A stretch of DNA of 64,000 nt from Pelagicoccus enzymogenes. GTDB lineage: Bacteria; Verrucomicrobiota; Verrucomicrobiia; Opitutales; Opitutaceae. The stretch is from the NCBI RefSeq assembly GCF_014803405.1, contig NZ_JACYFG010000040.1, positions 62,001 to 126,000 of the forward strand. The letters run 5' to 3'. Position 1 is the first letter of the stretch. Each line of letters starts with the position of its first letter. This document shows positions 51,453 to 59,380 of this stretch, one piece after another. The position numbers and the translations under genes were made by a program. A model generated the notes under the pieces. It made no database searches, had not been told where the DNA came from, and saw nothing but the letters and a program-made list of their open reading frames with translations.

Positions 51453-52385
51453 TCAAAAAATCGCCAGGTTGGTCTTCGTGGTAAAGCGCTCCAAGGACTC
51501 GATTCCCAAGACCGAATTGCCGTACTTGTTCAAACGCGGACTCCAAACCGCCACGCTCATGAAACCGGGCACCACCGCCACGATGCCGCCACCCACTCCG
51601 CTCTTGCCGGGCAAGCCAACTTGGTACGCGAAGGCTCCCGCCTGATCGTAAAAGCCGCAGGTCAGCATCACGCTGTTCAAGCGCTTGCTTTGGCTAGCAG
51701 TCAAAAACCGGCGGCCGCTGTAGGGGATCACTCCGTCGCTGCACTGAAAGCTAAAGCTGCGGGCCAAGGTCCTGGCGCTCATCGTCAAGGAACACTGGTA
51801 GCAATAAAGCTCGATCACGTCCTCCACCCGATTCCTCAAATTGCCATGTGACTTCAAGAAATGGGCGAGCGAATAGTTCGTATGGCAGGTCGCCATCTCT
51901 CCCTTCGCCACCTCCACGTCATAGTCGATCGTCTCGTCCCCCGCCAACTCCCGCGCCAGCTGCAACAAGTGCCCCTTCGCATCGTCGTAAAGGCTCAGTA
52001 GTTCGTCTGCCACTACAATGGCGCCAGCGTTGATAAACGGGTTGCGCGGCTTGCCCATCTCCCTTTCCAGCTGGAAAAGCGAGTTGAAAGCGTTGCCGCT
52101 CGGCTCCACTCCCACCCGCTCCCAAAGCGACTCTCCCTTCTTTTCAATCACCATCGCCAAGGTGATCGCCTTGGAAATGCTCTGGATCGAAAACACCGTA
52201 TCCACCGCTCCCACACCATGGCACTCCTTTCCCGGAATTTCCGCGAACATGGCATACTGGTCCGGATCCACCTTGGCCAAGGCAGGGATATAGTGGGCCA
52301 CCTCGCCCGACTTTTCCAGCTTCCCCACCGCATCCGCGATCTCGCGCAAAACCTCCCCGTAGTCCGTCCTCATACCGTGCAACAT
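51453..52385 (-). CDS. glsA: Glutaminase
   Basis: About 310 aa, serine-dependent beta-lactamase-like fold hydrolysing Gln to Glu and ammonia. Motifs: GEVAHYIPALAKVDPDQYAM; catalytic Ser and Lys in FSIQSISKAITLAMV; NPFINAGAIVVADLL-type strand (PRNPFINAGAIVV); Tyr in YSLAHFLKSHGN; and SGVGGGIVAVVPGFMSVAVWSPRLNKYGNSVLG. Four in-frame ATGs are possible (52484, 52427, 52385, 52373). 52385 gives the family-typical length but has a close-set AGGGG; 52373 is nearly as good. The promoter lies upstream, within about 110 bp of cassette C terminator. Confidence 0.93.
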   Translation of the reverse strand: MLHGMRTDYGEVLREIADAVGKLEKSGEVAHYIPALAKVDPDQYAMFAEIPGKECHGVGAVDTVFSIQSISKAITLAMVIEKKGESLWERVGVEPSGNAFNSLFQLEREMGKPRNPFINAGAIVVADELLSLYDDAKGHLLQLARELAGDETIDYDVEVAKGEMATCHTNYSLAHFLKSHGNLRNRVEDVIELYCYQCSLTMSARTLARSFSFQCSDGVIPYSGRRFLTASQSKRLNSVMLTCGFYDQAGAFAYQVGLPGKSGVGGGIVAVVPGFMSVAVWSPRLNKYGNSVLGIESLERFTTKTNLAIF

Positions 52386-52498
52386 CGCCCCTAGCCTATC
52401 GCTCAACGCCCCCGAACACGCAAACATCGAATCCCAGCGCGAAAAAACGCCCCTTGGAACCTCGCGACCAGAGCCGCATAGCATCCAGACGCAAAAAA

Positions 52499-52593
52499 GC
52501 CCGCCTGAGCTAAGCTCAGCGCGGGCTTCCTTCGATAGCGGGACTACCCCTAATCCCTATGCGCTATCTATTTTGTATGTTACCCCAAAAAAA
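52499..52593 (-). ncRNA. Cassette C: structured 3' RNA module and terminator
   Basis: Stem GATAGC/GCTATC (52534-52568) encloses GGGATTA-GGGG-TAGTCCC; the terminator hairpin 52499-52526 is followed by TTTTTT on the minus strand. Terminator pair CTGAGC/GCTCAG here versus CAGAGC/GCTCTG in D/E is a compensatory change. Transcript estimated 52495-52841. Confidence 0.75.
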
Positions 52594-52648
52594 TTGTAAT
52601 CCAGGTGGCACGGCCACTCCGTGGGCGTCTTCCTACCTGGCGTGTCGC

Positions 52649-52819
52649 TTAGTAAGCGCGCTTCTTGGTTTCCAATGCGGCCATGGCGACCAGCCCCGCG
52701 CCGATCATTCCAGCGACCCCGAGTATACCCGCGATCGGAGCGATTACCGCTGCAGTTGCGATCACTGCCACTGTGGTAAGTGTGGCGCCAAAAAGCTTGG
52801 TAGTGTTAAGTGCGTTCAT
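52649..52819 (-). CDS. 56-aa hydrophobic peptide C
   Basis: MNALNTTKLFGATLTT start, two hydrophobic halves around Pro (VIAPIAGILGV), and C-terminus GAGLVAMAALETKKRAY. The upstream sequence AGAAAGAAGA matches that of peptide A. The frame is open to 52900, but those codons lie beyond the expected start of transcription (near 52841). It is the third member of the gapless 56-aa family. Confidence 0.8.
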   Translation of the reverse strand: MNALNTTKLFGATLTTVAVIATAAVIAPIAGILGVAGMIGAGLVAMAALETKKRAY

Positions 52820-52847
52820 CTTAGTTCTTCTTTCTGTCGTTGGACAT

Positions 52848-52914
52848 ACTATACGGCATTCCCTGCGATAACGGAAATACTTGTTAGCTCTACATTCCAT
52901 AGCCTTCTCCTATA
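52848..52914 (-). promoter_or_regulatory. Cassette promoter C
   Basis: TATAG-GAGAAGG-CTATG palindrome (52898-52914), 15 bp, AAGTATTTCCGTTATCGC, CGTATAGT (-10 at 52848-52853). It is divergent from the metallopeptidase gene starting at 52967 and could influence it too. Confidence 0.75.
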
Positions 52915-52966
52915 CATAGAACGAGCAACCGCTCCTTCACGTCTCCTGCCACTGGCCCGCTGACCG

Positions 52967-54016
52967 ATGAAAAACTACTACTGCCCTCAGTGCGAAGCTC
53001 GCGTCTTCTTTTCCAATACCGTCTGCCTCAGCTGCCATACCCAGCTCGGCTTCGACATCGAAAGCCTTGAAATGGTCGCCCTCGCCGCCGGGTCAAACAC
53101 CACCGCCTACAGGGCCTGCCAGAACTACAGCCAGCACGCCACCTGCAACTGGACCCTTCCCTCCGACTCCCCCCGTTCTCTCTGCTGCTCCTGCCAGCTC
53201 ACCGAGACTATTCCTAATTTGGCCCATCCCGAGAACAAAGTCGCATGGGCAAAAATCGAGGACGCCAAGCGTCGCCTTGTCTACAACCTCAACCGCCTCG
53301 GACTCCGCCCCCAGCCCCGGAGCAAAACCAGCCCGAACGGACTCGTCTTTCGCTTCCTCGCCGACTCGCCCGAGCCGGAAGCCCCACCCGTGCTGACCGG
53401 CCACGCATCCGGAGTTGTAACCCTGAATATCGCTGAAGCCAACGATGCCGAACGGGAGCGGCGGCGCACCGCTCTCGGCGAACCCTATCGCACCCTCCTA
53501 GGACACCTCCGCCACGAGGTCGGCCACTATTACTGGGACATTCTCGTTGAAGATTCCCAACGCGACGCCTTCCGGTCCCTTTTCGGCGACGAAACGGTCG
53601 ACTACGGCGAGGCCCTCAAAAAACACTACGCCAACGGAGCACCAGCCAATTGGTCGAAGACGCATATCAGCAGTTATGCCACTGCCCACGCCTGGGAGGA
53701 CTGGGCCGAAACCTGGGCTCACTACCTGCACATGATGGACGCCATCGGCACCGCAATCTATTCAAGCGTCAACATCGCCAAATCCCACAAGCAGGATCCC
53801 ACCTTCTACCACCGGCGTATCGACCCCACTCGCTTCGACTCCATCATCAAAGCTTGGCCCGCTCTCGCCTGCCTCATCAATTCCTTCAACCGCAGCCTCG
53901 GCACGCCTGACGCCTACCCTTTCGTCACCGCACCGCCCGTAGCCGAAAAACTGCGCTTCATTCACGAGCTCATACAGCAGCACGTCAAAAACTCCAACAA
54001 GCCGCGCACACCTTAA
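52967..54016 (+). CDS. Putative zinc-binding metallopeptidase (zinc-ribbon plus HExxH domain)
   Basis: 349 aa, cytoplasmic. Residues 1-80 are a zinc-ribbon with CxxC pairs (YYCPQCEARVFFSNTVCLSCH; CQNYSQHATCNW; SLCCSCQL). Residues about 90-349 are the putative zinc metallopeptidase domain: GHASGVVTLNIAEANDAERER, zinc site His183-Glu184-x-x-His187 in LRHEVGHYYWD, and a downstream Glu in HAWEDWAETWAHYLHMMD as the third ligand. The family is common in proteobacteria and actinobacteria; substrates are not known. ATG at 52967; no clear SD. Monocistronic. Confidence 0.92.
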   Translation: MKNYYCPQCEARVFFSNTVCLSCHTQLGFDIESLEMVALAAGSNTTAYRACQNYSQHATCNWTLPSDSPRSLCCSCQLTETIPNLAHPENKVAWAKIEDAKRRLVYNLNRLGLRPQPRSKTSPNGLVFRFLADSPEPEAPPVLTGHASGVVTLNIAEANDAERERRRTALGEPYRTLLGHLRHEVGHYYWDILVEDSQRDAFRSLFGDETVDYGEALKKHYANGAPANWSKTHISSYATAHAWEDWAETWAHYLHMMDAIGTAIYSSVNIAKSHKQDPTFYHRRIDPTRFDSIIKAWPALACLINSFNRSLGTPDAYPFVTAPPVAEKLRFIHELIQQHVKNSNKPRTP

Positions 54017-54821
54017 GTTCGCACAGCACCGTTCCAATCGGAATAGACCTACGAACCCTACAAAGGCGGAGCGCGCAAAATCCTAGCGCGAACGTCAGCC
54101 CGCCCCTCACCAATATACGAGAGAGCACATCGAAGGCCGGAGGCAGCGTGAGCCCGCTGTGAACGACAAACTCATTAGTTGGTCTTGTACAGTTGTTTAT
54201 ATCATCCGCCCGTACGCGTAATCCCAGCGCATGCGACGGCCAATCCCGGTTTTCTGATCATTAAAGGTTCTATAAGAGATCCGACCCGCGACTCACTGCG
54301 CTAGGATCCAAATAAAGCCCAATCATTAAGTAATACAATCTAAGGGAATAACTGTCTTCAACTAGAGTGTTTATATGGCTCAAAAATGAGCTCCGATTCC
54401 TGCTAGAAGCGCTTCACGCTATAGCAACGAACTGCTCAAATCTGTAAACCCTTATTACAAATCTCCCAAATGGGTCAATTAGTCGCTTGTTTTCGCTGAA
54501 AAACATGGTGCGCTCTACCTAATATCACCCCTAGTCCACCATAGTCTTTAGAGACTAAGCGACATTCACTAATACTACGGGGTAATCAGGCTAAACAGTA
54601 GGTATCGCGGTTTGACAAACGAGCTTCTTAAGCCTACTACTAGAATCAAAGAACTAACATTCTTTTTACACTCCAGGTTTAGTCTACCAACCGTCTGCAG
54701 TGTCACGAAAGTCGGCAATCAGCTTGGCCGTCCTTCACTGTTTCTATCGCAAGCAGCGAGCTGTAACCTGTCCGCCGCCAGGGCCACCACAATCTGTAAC
54801 CAACTAAGAAACCAACTAAAA
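54017..54821. other. Long AT-richer gene-free region
   Basis: About 800 bp with lower GC than the genes around it. Reading frames are short or lack a ribosome-binding site and protein-like composition. An open frame upstream of the DUF1194 gene (from 54612) contains no recognisable domain. It probably holds the DUF1194 promoter; degraded sequence or a foreign insertion cannot be excluded. Confidence 0.5.
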
Positions 54822-55661
54822 GTGAAAACCAAAATCGTTTCCCTCCTGAGTGCCGCAGCACTTTTTGCAACTTCCGCTAGCGCTATCAGCGTTGACGTAG
54901 AGCTAGCGCTCGTAATTGACGTTTCCAGTAGTATATCAAACACAGAATGGCAGATTCAGAAAGACGGCTACGAGGCCGCTTTCCGCAATCCAGCCTTGCA
55001 GGATCTCATAGCGAACACCCCAAGCGGCGTCGCTGTGTCATACATCGTTTTTGGGACCAATCAGCAAACCAGAGTGCCCTGGACCCATCTCACCGATGCA
55101 GCCAGCGCCACCGCTTTCGCTGACTCCATCGCCGCGCTCTCGCGCCTGACGTCAGGCATCGGCGGGCTAACGGAAATTGCGGGCGCTATAACCTTTGCCA
55201 GCAACTCGATCGCTAGTAACGACTACGAAGGGACTCGCAAAATAATCGACATCTCCGGCGACGGTAAAGACAACCGCCAACCCGTAAACGGCGGCTTCCG
55301 TACGGTTCAACAATCCGACGCAAATAAAGATGCCAGATTCGCTATAACCGGGCAAAAGACCGCAGACGCTGCACAAGATGCGATCGACTCAGGCATCGAC
55401 CAAATCAACGGACTTCCCATCATCACCCCAGAAGTCGACAATGCGGACTTACAAATCTGGTACGAGACATACGTCCTGGCCGGAGTAAGCCCCATGATCT
55501 TCCCGGCAAACGACTTCGACGACCTCGCAGTTACCATTCTGGAAAAAATCACTACGGAAATCGACGACCCCGACCCCGTACCCGACACAGGCGCCACAGC
55601 CGCCTTGCTCGGCTTTGGACTTCTGGTACTCGGCGCAATCCGTCGCAGGATCAAACACTAG
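54822..55661 (+). CDS. Exported DUF1194/VWA-domain protein with VPDTG-CTERM sorting signal
   Basis: 279 aa. Signal peptide KTKIVSLLSAAALFATSASA after a GTG start. Residues about 22-240 are a von Willebrand A-like DUF1194 domain: VDVELALVIDVSSSIS (MIDAS DxSxS), YIVFGTNQQTRVPWTHL, RKIIDISGDGKDNRQP. The C-terminus is DPVPDTGATAALLGFGLLVLGAIRRRIKH: a VPD(S/T)G motif, a membrane helix and a basic end, the form of the exosortase-processed VPDSG-CTERM signal known from Verrucomicrobia. It should be attached to or released at the cell surface after exosortase cleavage. No exosortase gene is in the window. Confidence 0.88.
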   Translation: MKTKIVSLLSAAALFATSASAISVDVELALVIDVSSSISNTEWQIQKDGYEAAFRNPALQDLIANTPSGVAVSYIVFGTNQQTRVPWTHLTDAASATAFADSIAALSRLTSGIGGLTEIAGAITFASNSIASNDYEGTRKIIDISGDGKDNRQPVNGGFRTVQQSDANKDARFAITGQKTADAAQDAIDSGIDQINGLPIITPEVDNADLQIWYETYVLAGVSPMIFPANDFDDLAVTILEKITTEIDDPDPVPDTGATAALLGFGLLVLGAIRRRIKH

Positions 55662-55685
55662 CCCGAATCCTAACCCATTTCATAA

Positions 55686-55714
55686 GCCGCCCTCTAATAG
55701 GGGCGGTTTTTTTT
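55686..55714 (+). terminator. Rho-independent terminator of the DUF1194 gene
   Basis: CCGCCC and GGGCGG arms, then eight Ts, starting 25 bp after the stop codon. Confidence 0.9.
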
Positions 55715-56177
55715 GGTTCATCCCCAACGGCAGTGGGTATTTACCTGCAGGACCGTCGCTTGTCGTAGAGCTAGCGGTAAGTCGAAAGGCGGCGTGCCGC
55801 AGATCCCAAATCGAATATCCTGCATCGCGGCTTGGCGCGAGCGCCAGCCCTACCTCAAGAGCGTCTCCCCGCAAAATGTGTTGAACCTTTTTTTGGCACT
55901 GCAATTAGCAACCAATGCGTTGGCTGCGCTTCGCTTAAAGGATCAGATCGGTCGATCACAGAGAGTTTAAACAAGTCCCTGCTAAAATCAGTGGGACTCA
56001 GCCCACCACTTATGAAGTTTACTCATCAAACGGATATAATTAAGAAGCAGGCTTATTCTACGATTGCTATATTTGATAGCGGTACAAGACAGATACAATT
56101 TCGCTAAGTTGATCTGAGGCTCGCCCCCACTCTCTCTATTTCATGGCATCTCAGTCCGATCGGATGCCGCCCACTAA
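55715..56177. other. Gene-free interval
   Basis: About 460 bp between convergent genes. Short frames exist on both strands but none has a ribosome-binding site or recognisable composition. Possible small inverted repeats near 55800 and 55840 are GC-rich REP-like remnants. Confidence 0.4.
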
Positions 56178-59100
56178 CTACTCTTCCGGCGGCAGATACT
56201 GCGGCGCCGTGATTTGCCCGAGAGAATTTATTTCGTTCACAATATGTAGATTTCGGTGAGACACGAAAAATCCGTCGATTGCGACCCCACGACCGTCCGC
56301 GAACGGATCTTGCGCAACGAACCTCAGCGTGTGGACGCCGTCAGCGACGGGTCCAATGCTAGCCATCGAGAACGCAGTGCGATTCGTCCATGAGCTCCCT
56401 CCTCCAGTCGCGCTGCAGGTAATCGTGCCAACCTTCGTGCCGTTGAGCAATACGTCGATATCGTAATCTCCGTCAGCCATGTAACGTAGGTACAGCAAAC
56501 CTTCCTCCATTTCGTAGCCCTTGAACTCATATTCTATCCAGCCCGCTTGAGCCTTGCCCCAAGAGGGTCCAGCCGCGCTGCGCAGCCTACCGCTGAGAAA
56601 CGGCTTCTGGATGTAGTCGGACAAGTAACCCGGATTGCCGTTTCCGGGGATCGCCGAGGGCTTCCAGCCTTCCACCCACACGAACTGCTTCAATAGGCCA
56701 TAGAGATCGGACGAGGTATGAGTCACATTCGGGTCAGGCTTGTACAAGAGCTTGCCGAGCATGATGTCATACATCCGCTTGTTGAACTCCTCAATATGGG
56801 CTCCGAAGTCATGATAGATTTCCGCCTGATCGCTAAACATACCGTAGTTGCCCTCATTCGCTCCGGGATCTGTAGCGCGACTGAAATCGTTCACCTGGAA
56901 CCAGTGTATTCCCACGAATCCACTGTTAAAAAATTCCGCCATCTGCATCTTCCAGTTCAGGCCGCGCTCGTGTTGGTTATCCGGTTGGGTATAGTACGGG
57001 TCCTGGTAGGCGTTGGGCTTGTAACTCTTGCGCCGCGATGGCGCGTCTCGAGTAAAAACCGCCCATTCTCCAATCATCAAAGGCTTATCCAGCGAGGCGA
57101 GCTTCCTCATCGCATCCGCCGTAAGATGCATGTACAAATTCAGGCTCACCACATCGACATACTTCGCTTGGATTTCAAAAAGGTCCCAGTCCTCCCTCTC
57201 TCTCGCGACCAAAGCCTCTACCCCCCAAATCCGATCTCCGAGATTCAAATGGTTGGGGAGCACTTCCTTGAAAGCCTCAGACATGACTCGATAGTAGCGT
57301 TCCGCCATCTCGTTGCGAAGCTGGCGGTCCTTTACCCTGAACCACGGCATCTCGTTGTTTATGAACACGCCGATGATATATTTGTTACCCTTTAGAGGAG
57401 TGAGATTTTCTTGTGCCCACTTTCTGGCGACTTCAGGAAATTCAGGATCCCGGTAGTCATATGGAATGTAATTCCGAGGATAGGAATCTTGGTCGATCAG
57501 TTCGGGCGCCAATTTTCGTATTTGAGTGCCCCCCTCGACCATCCAACGCTGCAGGGTTCGAACCGGAGCCTTCGGAACATTGGGTTCATCGCCGAAATCT
57601 CCCCTTCCGCTGAACGCGCCGCGCGAGTTGTAGCCGATTCGGGCGAGGGTTTCTTGCTGGTACCGCAGCAGCTCATCCTGGTAGTTGTCGCCCCATTTCT
57701 TCCAGGCGTTGTAGAGCAACAGGCTGAAAGACAGCTGCCCGTTGCGGAGCCTGTCCCAAGGCTTGTCCCTGCCAATTCCCAGCACGCGTGCGTCGTCATA
57801 GGCTTGAAACGCGTCGGGATCGTCGGAAATCGCCCAAGACCGACCGTAGTACGCAAAGCCCGTAACCCCCATGTTGAAAAAGAGATTACCTTCCGGAGTC
57901 AGGAGCCGCCACTTTCCGTCGATTTTCTCGGTGCGGAAAAACCCAGTTCCGTTGCGACTGTGCTCCGTGATTATTCCGCCATACTTGTCTTTGCTATATT
58001 CGGTGAACTGGTCAGTCGGTTTACCAGTAGCCGGATCGATGTACGCATCGAGAACCGGCGAACTGTCTTTGATGCGAATTTCCGCAGGGGCGTTGAACAG
58101 CTCCTGAAGCGTCATCGTATCGTATGGTGGATACTTTGCCATTTCCTCCGCATCATCGATGGCTCGCGGGAGATGCTTCGCGAAGAAATAGAGATTGGAG
58201 TCGTCCTTCGTTGGATCAGAGTTGTCCTTGCCTTCCCCCTGCGACTCGCCAGACGTACCGCCAGTCGAACCAGACGAGTCCGTACCCTCGCTATCCTCAT
58301 CCTGTTCCTCACCGGAGGCCTCGACGTCGGAATCGAAGTCGCCCACAACGACTTCCTTCAGGTTCATGAAATAGACGTTTTTAATTGTGAGAGCCTTCAA
58401 CGCCACGCTGTGAGAGCCACTTTGCAAAGCGACAACACCGAGATCCAGCGTCCTGAAATTTTTCCAGCCTCCAGTACTGGGAACCACACCACTGAGTTTT
58501 TTATCTCCGATCGATAATTCGTAGGTGGAGCCGGCTTTGAGATCATCAACGGAATATAAGATCCGAACTGCATAGTCACCAGCAACTGGGGCCGCAATCT
58601 GCCAACTGGGAAAGCTTTCGGTGCCCTTCCAAAAATCGATATAGGAGCCGGAGCTGAGATTAATATCGCCTCCATTCAGCCTAGCGCTGTCAGCCGTTAG
58701 CGTTATCTTCGGAACAACGCCCGTATCGGAACCCGAGTCTGGGTCAGTTTGCTCTCCGGAATCGGGATCCGGGTCGGGTTGCGGATCCGGGTCGGGAACG
58801 TCGGTCGAGCTGGAATTCAAAGCCTCGGGGGAAAGACTCGAACCGATGATTAACACAAACAAGTCATTGGGAATCGCGGCTGCATACACTCCACGTTCAA
58901 GCTGGAGCGTTGAAAACGTTTCCCCAACAAAAGTAGACTTTCCAGAGAAATGAGTCCCGGAGACATAGCCATGGGGAACGAAAACGAAATCGTTGCCTAT
59001 CCCGAAAGGCAGTCCAGCGCTCGTATCTGCAAGCTCGTAAGTATCCGGATCGACTCCTCGATGCGGTCCAAATTCCGAGAAGGTGGTCGGCATCGGACTC

Positions 59101-59348
59101 GAATACCTGTCCAAGGATCCCGACGCAGAGAACAAACTGCCGAACGGGGGGTGCAAAAGAGCTGGACGCGTCGTAGTCGCATCAAATTCCAAGCCAGCAA
59201 GGTCCAAGGAACCCGCGTGCTGCACGACGACATCTCCGTCCACCTCCCTTACAATGACCGTTAAGACGCCTTCCACCGGCGAGGTAAAAGCAGAGAGCAG
59301 CATACTCAACAGAGCAGCGTAATAGAAACCCCTGAACTCCTTTCTCAT
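56178..59348 (-). CDS. Exported agarase-like glycoside hydrolase with carbohydrate-binding modules
   Basis: About 1056 aa. Signal peptide (RGFYYAALLSMLLSAFTSPVEG). Residues about 25-185 form an N-terminal domain shared with the neighbour at 59381-60448 (VLTVIVREVDGDVVVQHAGSLDLAGL). A Pro/Asp-rich linker leads to a CBM6/CBM35-like module (about 215-340), then an acidic, Ser/Gly-rich linker. The catalytic clan GH-A barrel follows (GFFRTEKIDGKWRLLTPEGNLFFNMGVTGF), with likely acid/base Glu666 in GVFINNEMPW and nucleophile Glu761 in MIGEWAVF. A C-terminal CBM-like domain (about 960-1040) ends it. It resembles GH50 beta-agarases, but the Glu-Glu spacing is shorter than usual there, so the family is uncertain. 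A GTG at 59384 overlapping the upstream stop is an alternative start. Confidence 0.85.
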   Translation of the reverse strand: MRKEFRGFYYAALLSMLLSAFTSPVEGVLTVIVREVDGDVVVQHAGSLDLAGLEFDATTTRPALLHPPFGSLFSASGSLDRYSSPMPTTFSEFGPHRGVDPDTYELADTSAGLPFGIGNDFVFVPHGYVSGTHFSGKSTFVGETFSTLQLERGVYAAAIPNDLFVLIIGSSLSPEALNSSSTDVPDPDPQPDPDPDSGEQTDPDSGSDTGVVPKITLTADSARLNGGDINLSSGSYIDFWKGTESFPSWQIAAPVAGDYAVRILYSVDDLKAGSTYELSIGDKKLSGVVPSTGGWKNFRTLDLGVVALQSGSHSVALKALTIKNVYFMNLKEVVVGDFDSDVEASGEEQDEDSEGTDSSGSTGGTSGESQGEGKDNSDPTKDDSNLYFFAKHLPRAIDDAEEMAKYPPYDTMTLQELFNAPAEIRIKDSSPVLDAYIDPATGKPTDQFTEYSKDKYGGIITEHSRNGTGFFRTEKIDGKWRLLTPEGNLFFNMGVTGFAYYGRSWAISDDPDAFQAYDDARVLGIGRDKPWDRLRNGQLSFSLLLYNAWKKWGDNYQDELLRYQQETLARIGYNSRGAFSGRGDFGDEPNVPKAPVRTLQRWMVEGGTQIRKLAPELIDQDSYPRNYIPYDYRDPEFPEVARKWAQENLTPLKGNKYIIGVFINNEMPWFRVKDRQLRNEMAERYYRVMSEAFKEVLPNHLNLGDRIWGVEALVAREREDWDLFEIQAKYVDVVSLNLYMHLTADAMRKLASLDKPLMIGEWAVFTRDAPSRRKSYKPNAYQDPYYTQPDNQHERGLNWKMQMAEFFNSGFVGIHWFQVNDFSRATDPGANEGNYGMFSDQAEIYHDFGAHIEEFNKRMYDIMLGKLLYKPDPNVTHTSSDLYGLLKQFVWVEGWKPSAIPGNGNPGYLSDYIQKPFLSGRLRSAAGPSWGKAQAGWIEYEFKGYEMEEGLLYLRYMADGDYDIDVLLNGTKVGTITCSATGGGSSWTNRTAFSMASIGPVADGVHTLRFVAQDPFADGRGVAIDGFFVSHRNLHIVNEINSLGQITAPQYLPPEE

Positions 59349-59380
59349 AGCACCGTAAGCCAGCTGCTTGCCCCCACCCT

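Noticed and set aside
54017-54821. Prophage or genomic island boundary
   Set aside because: AT-richer, but no integrase, tRNA or attachment-site duplication was seen.
57411-58517. 368-aa plus-strand frame within the agarase-like gene
   Set aside because: Antisense shadow of the catalytic and linker region; no domain or start signal.
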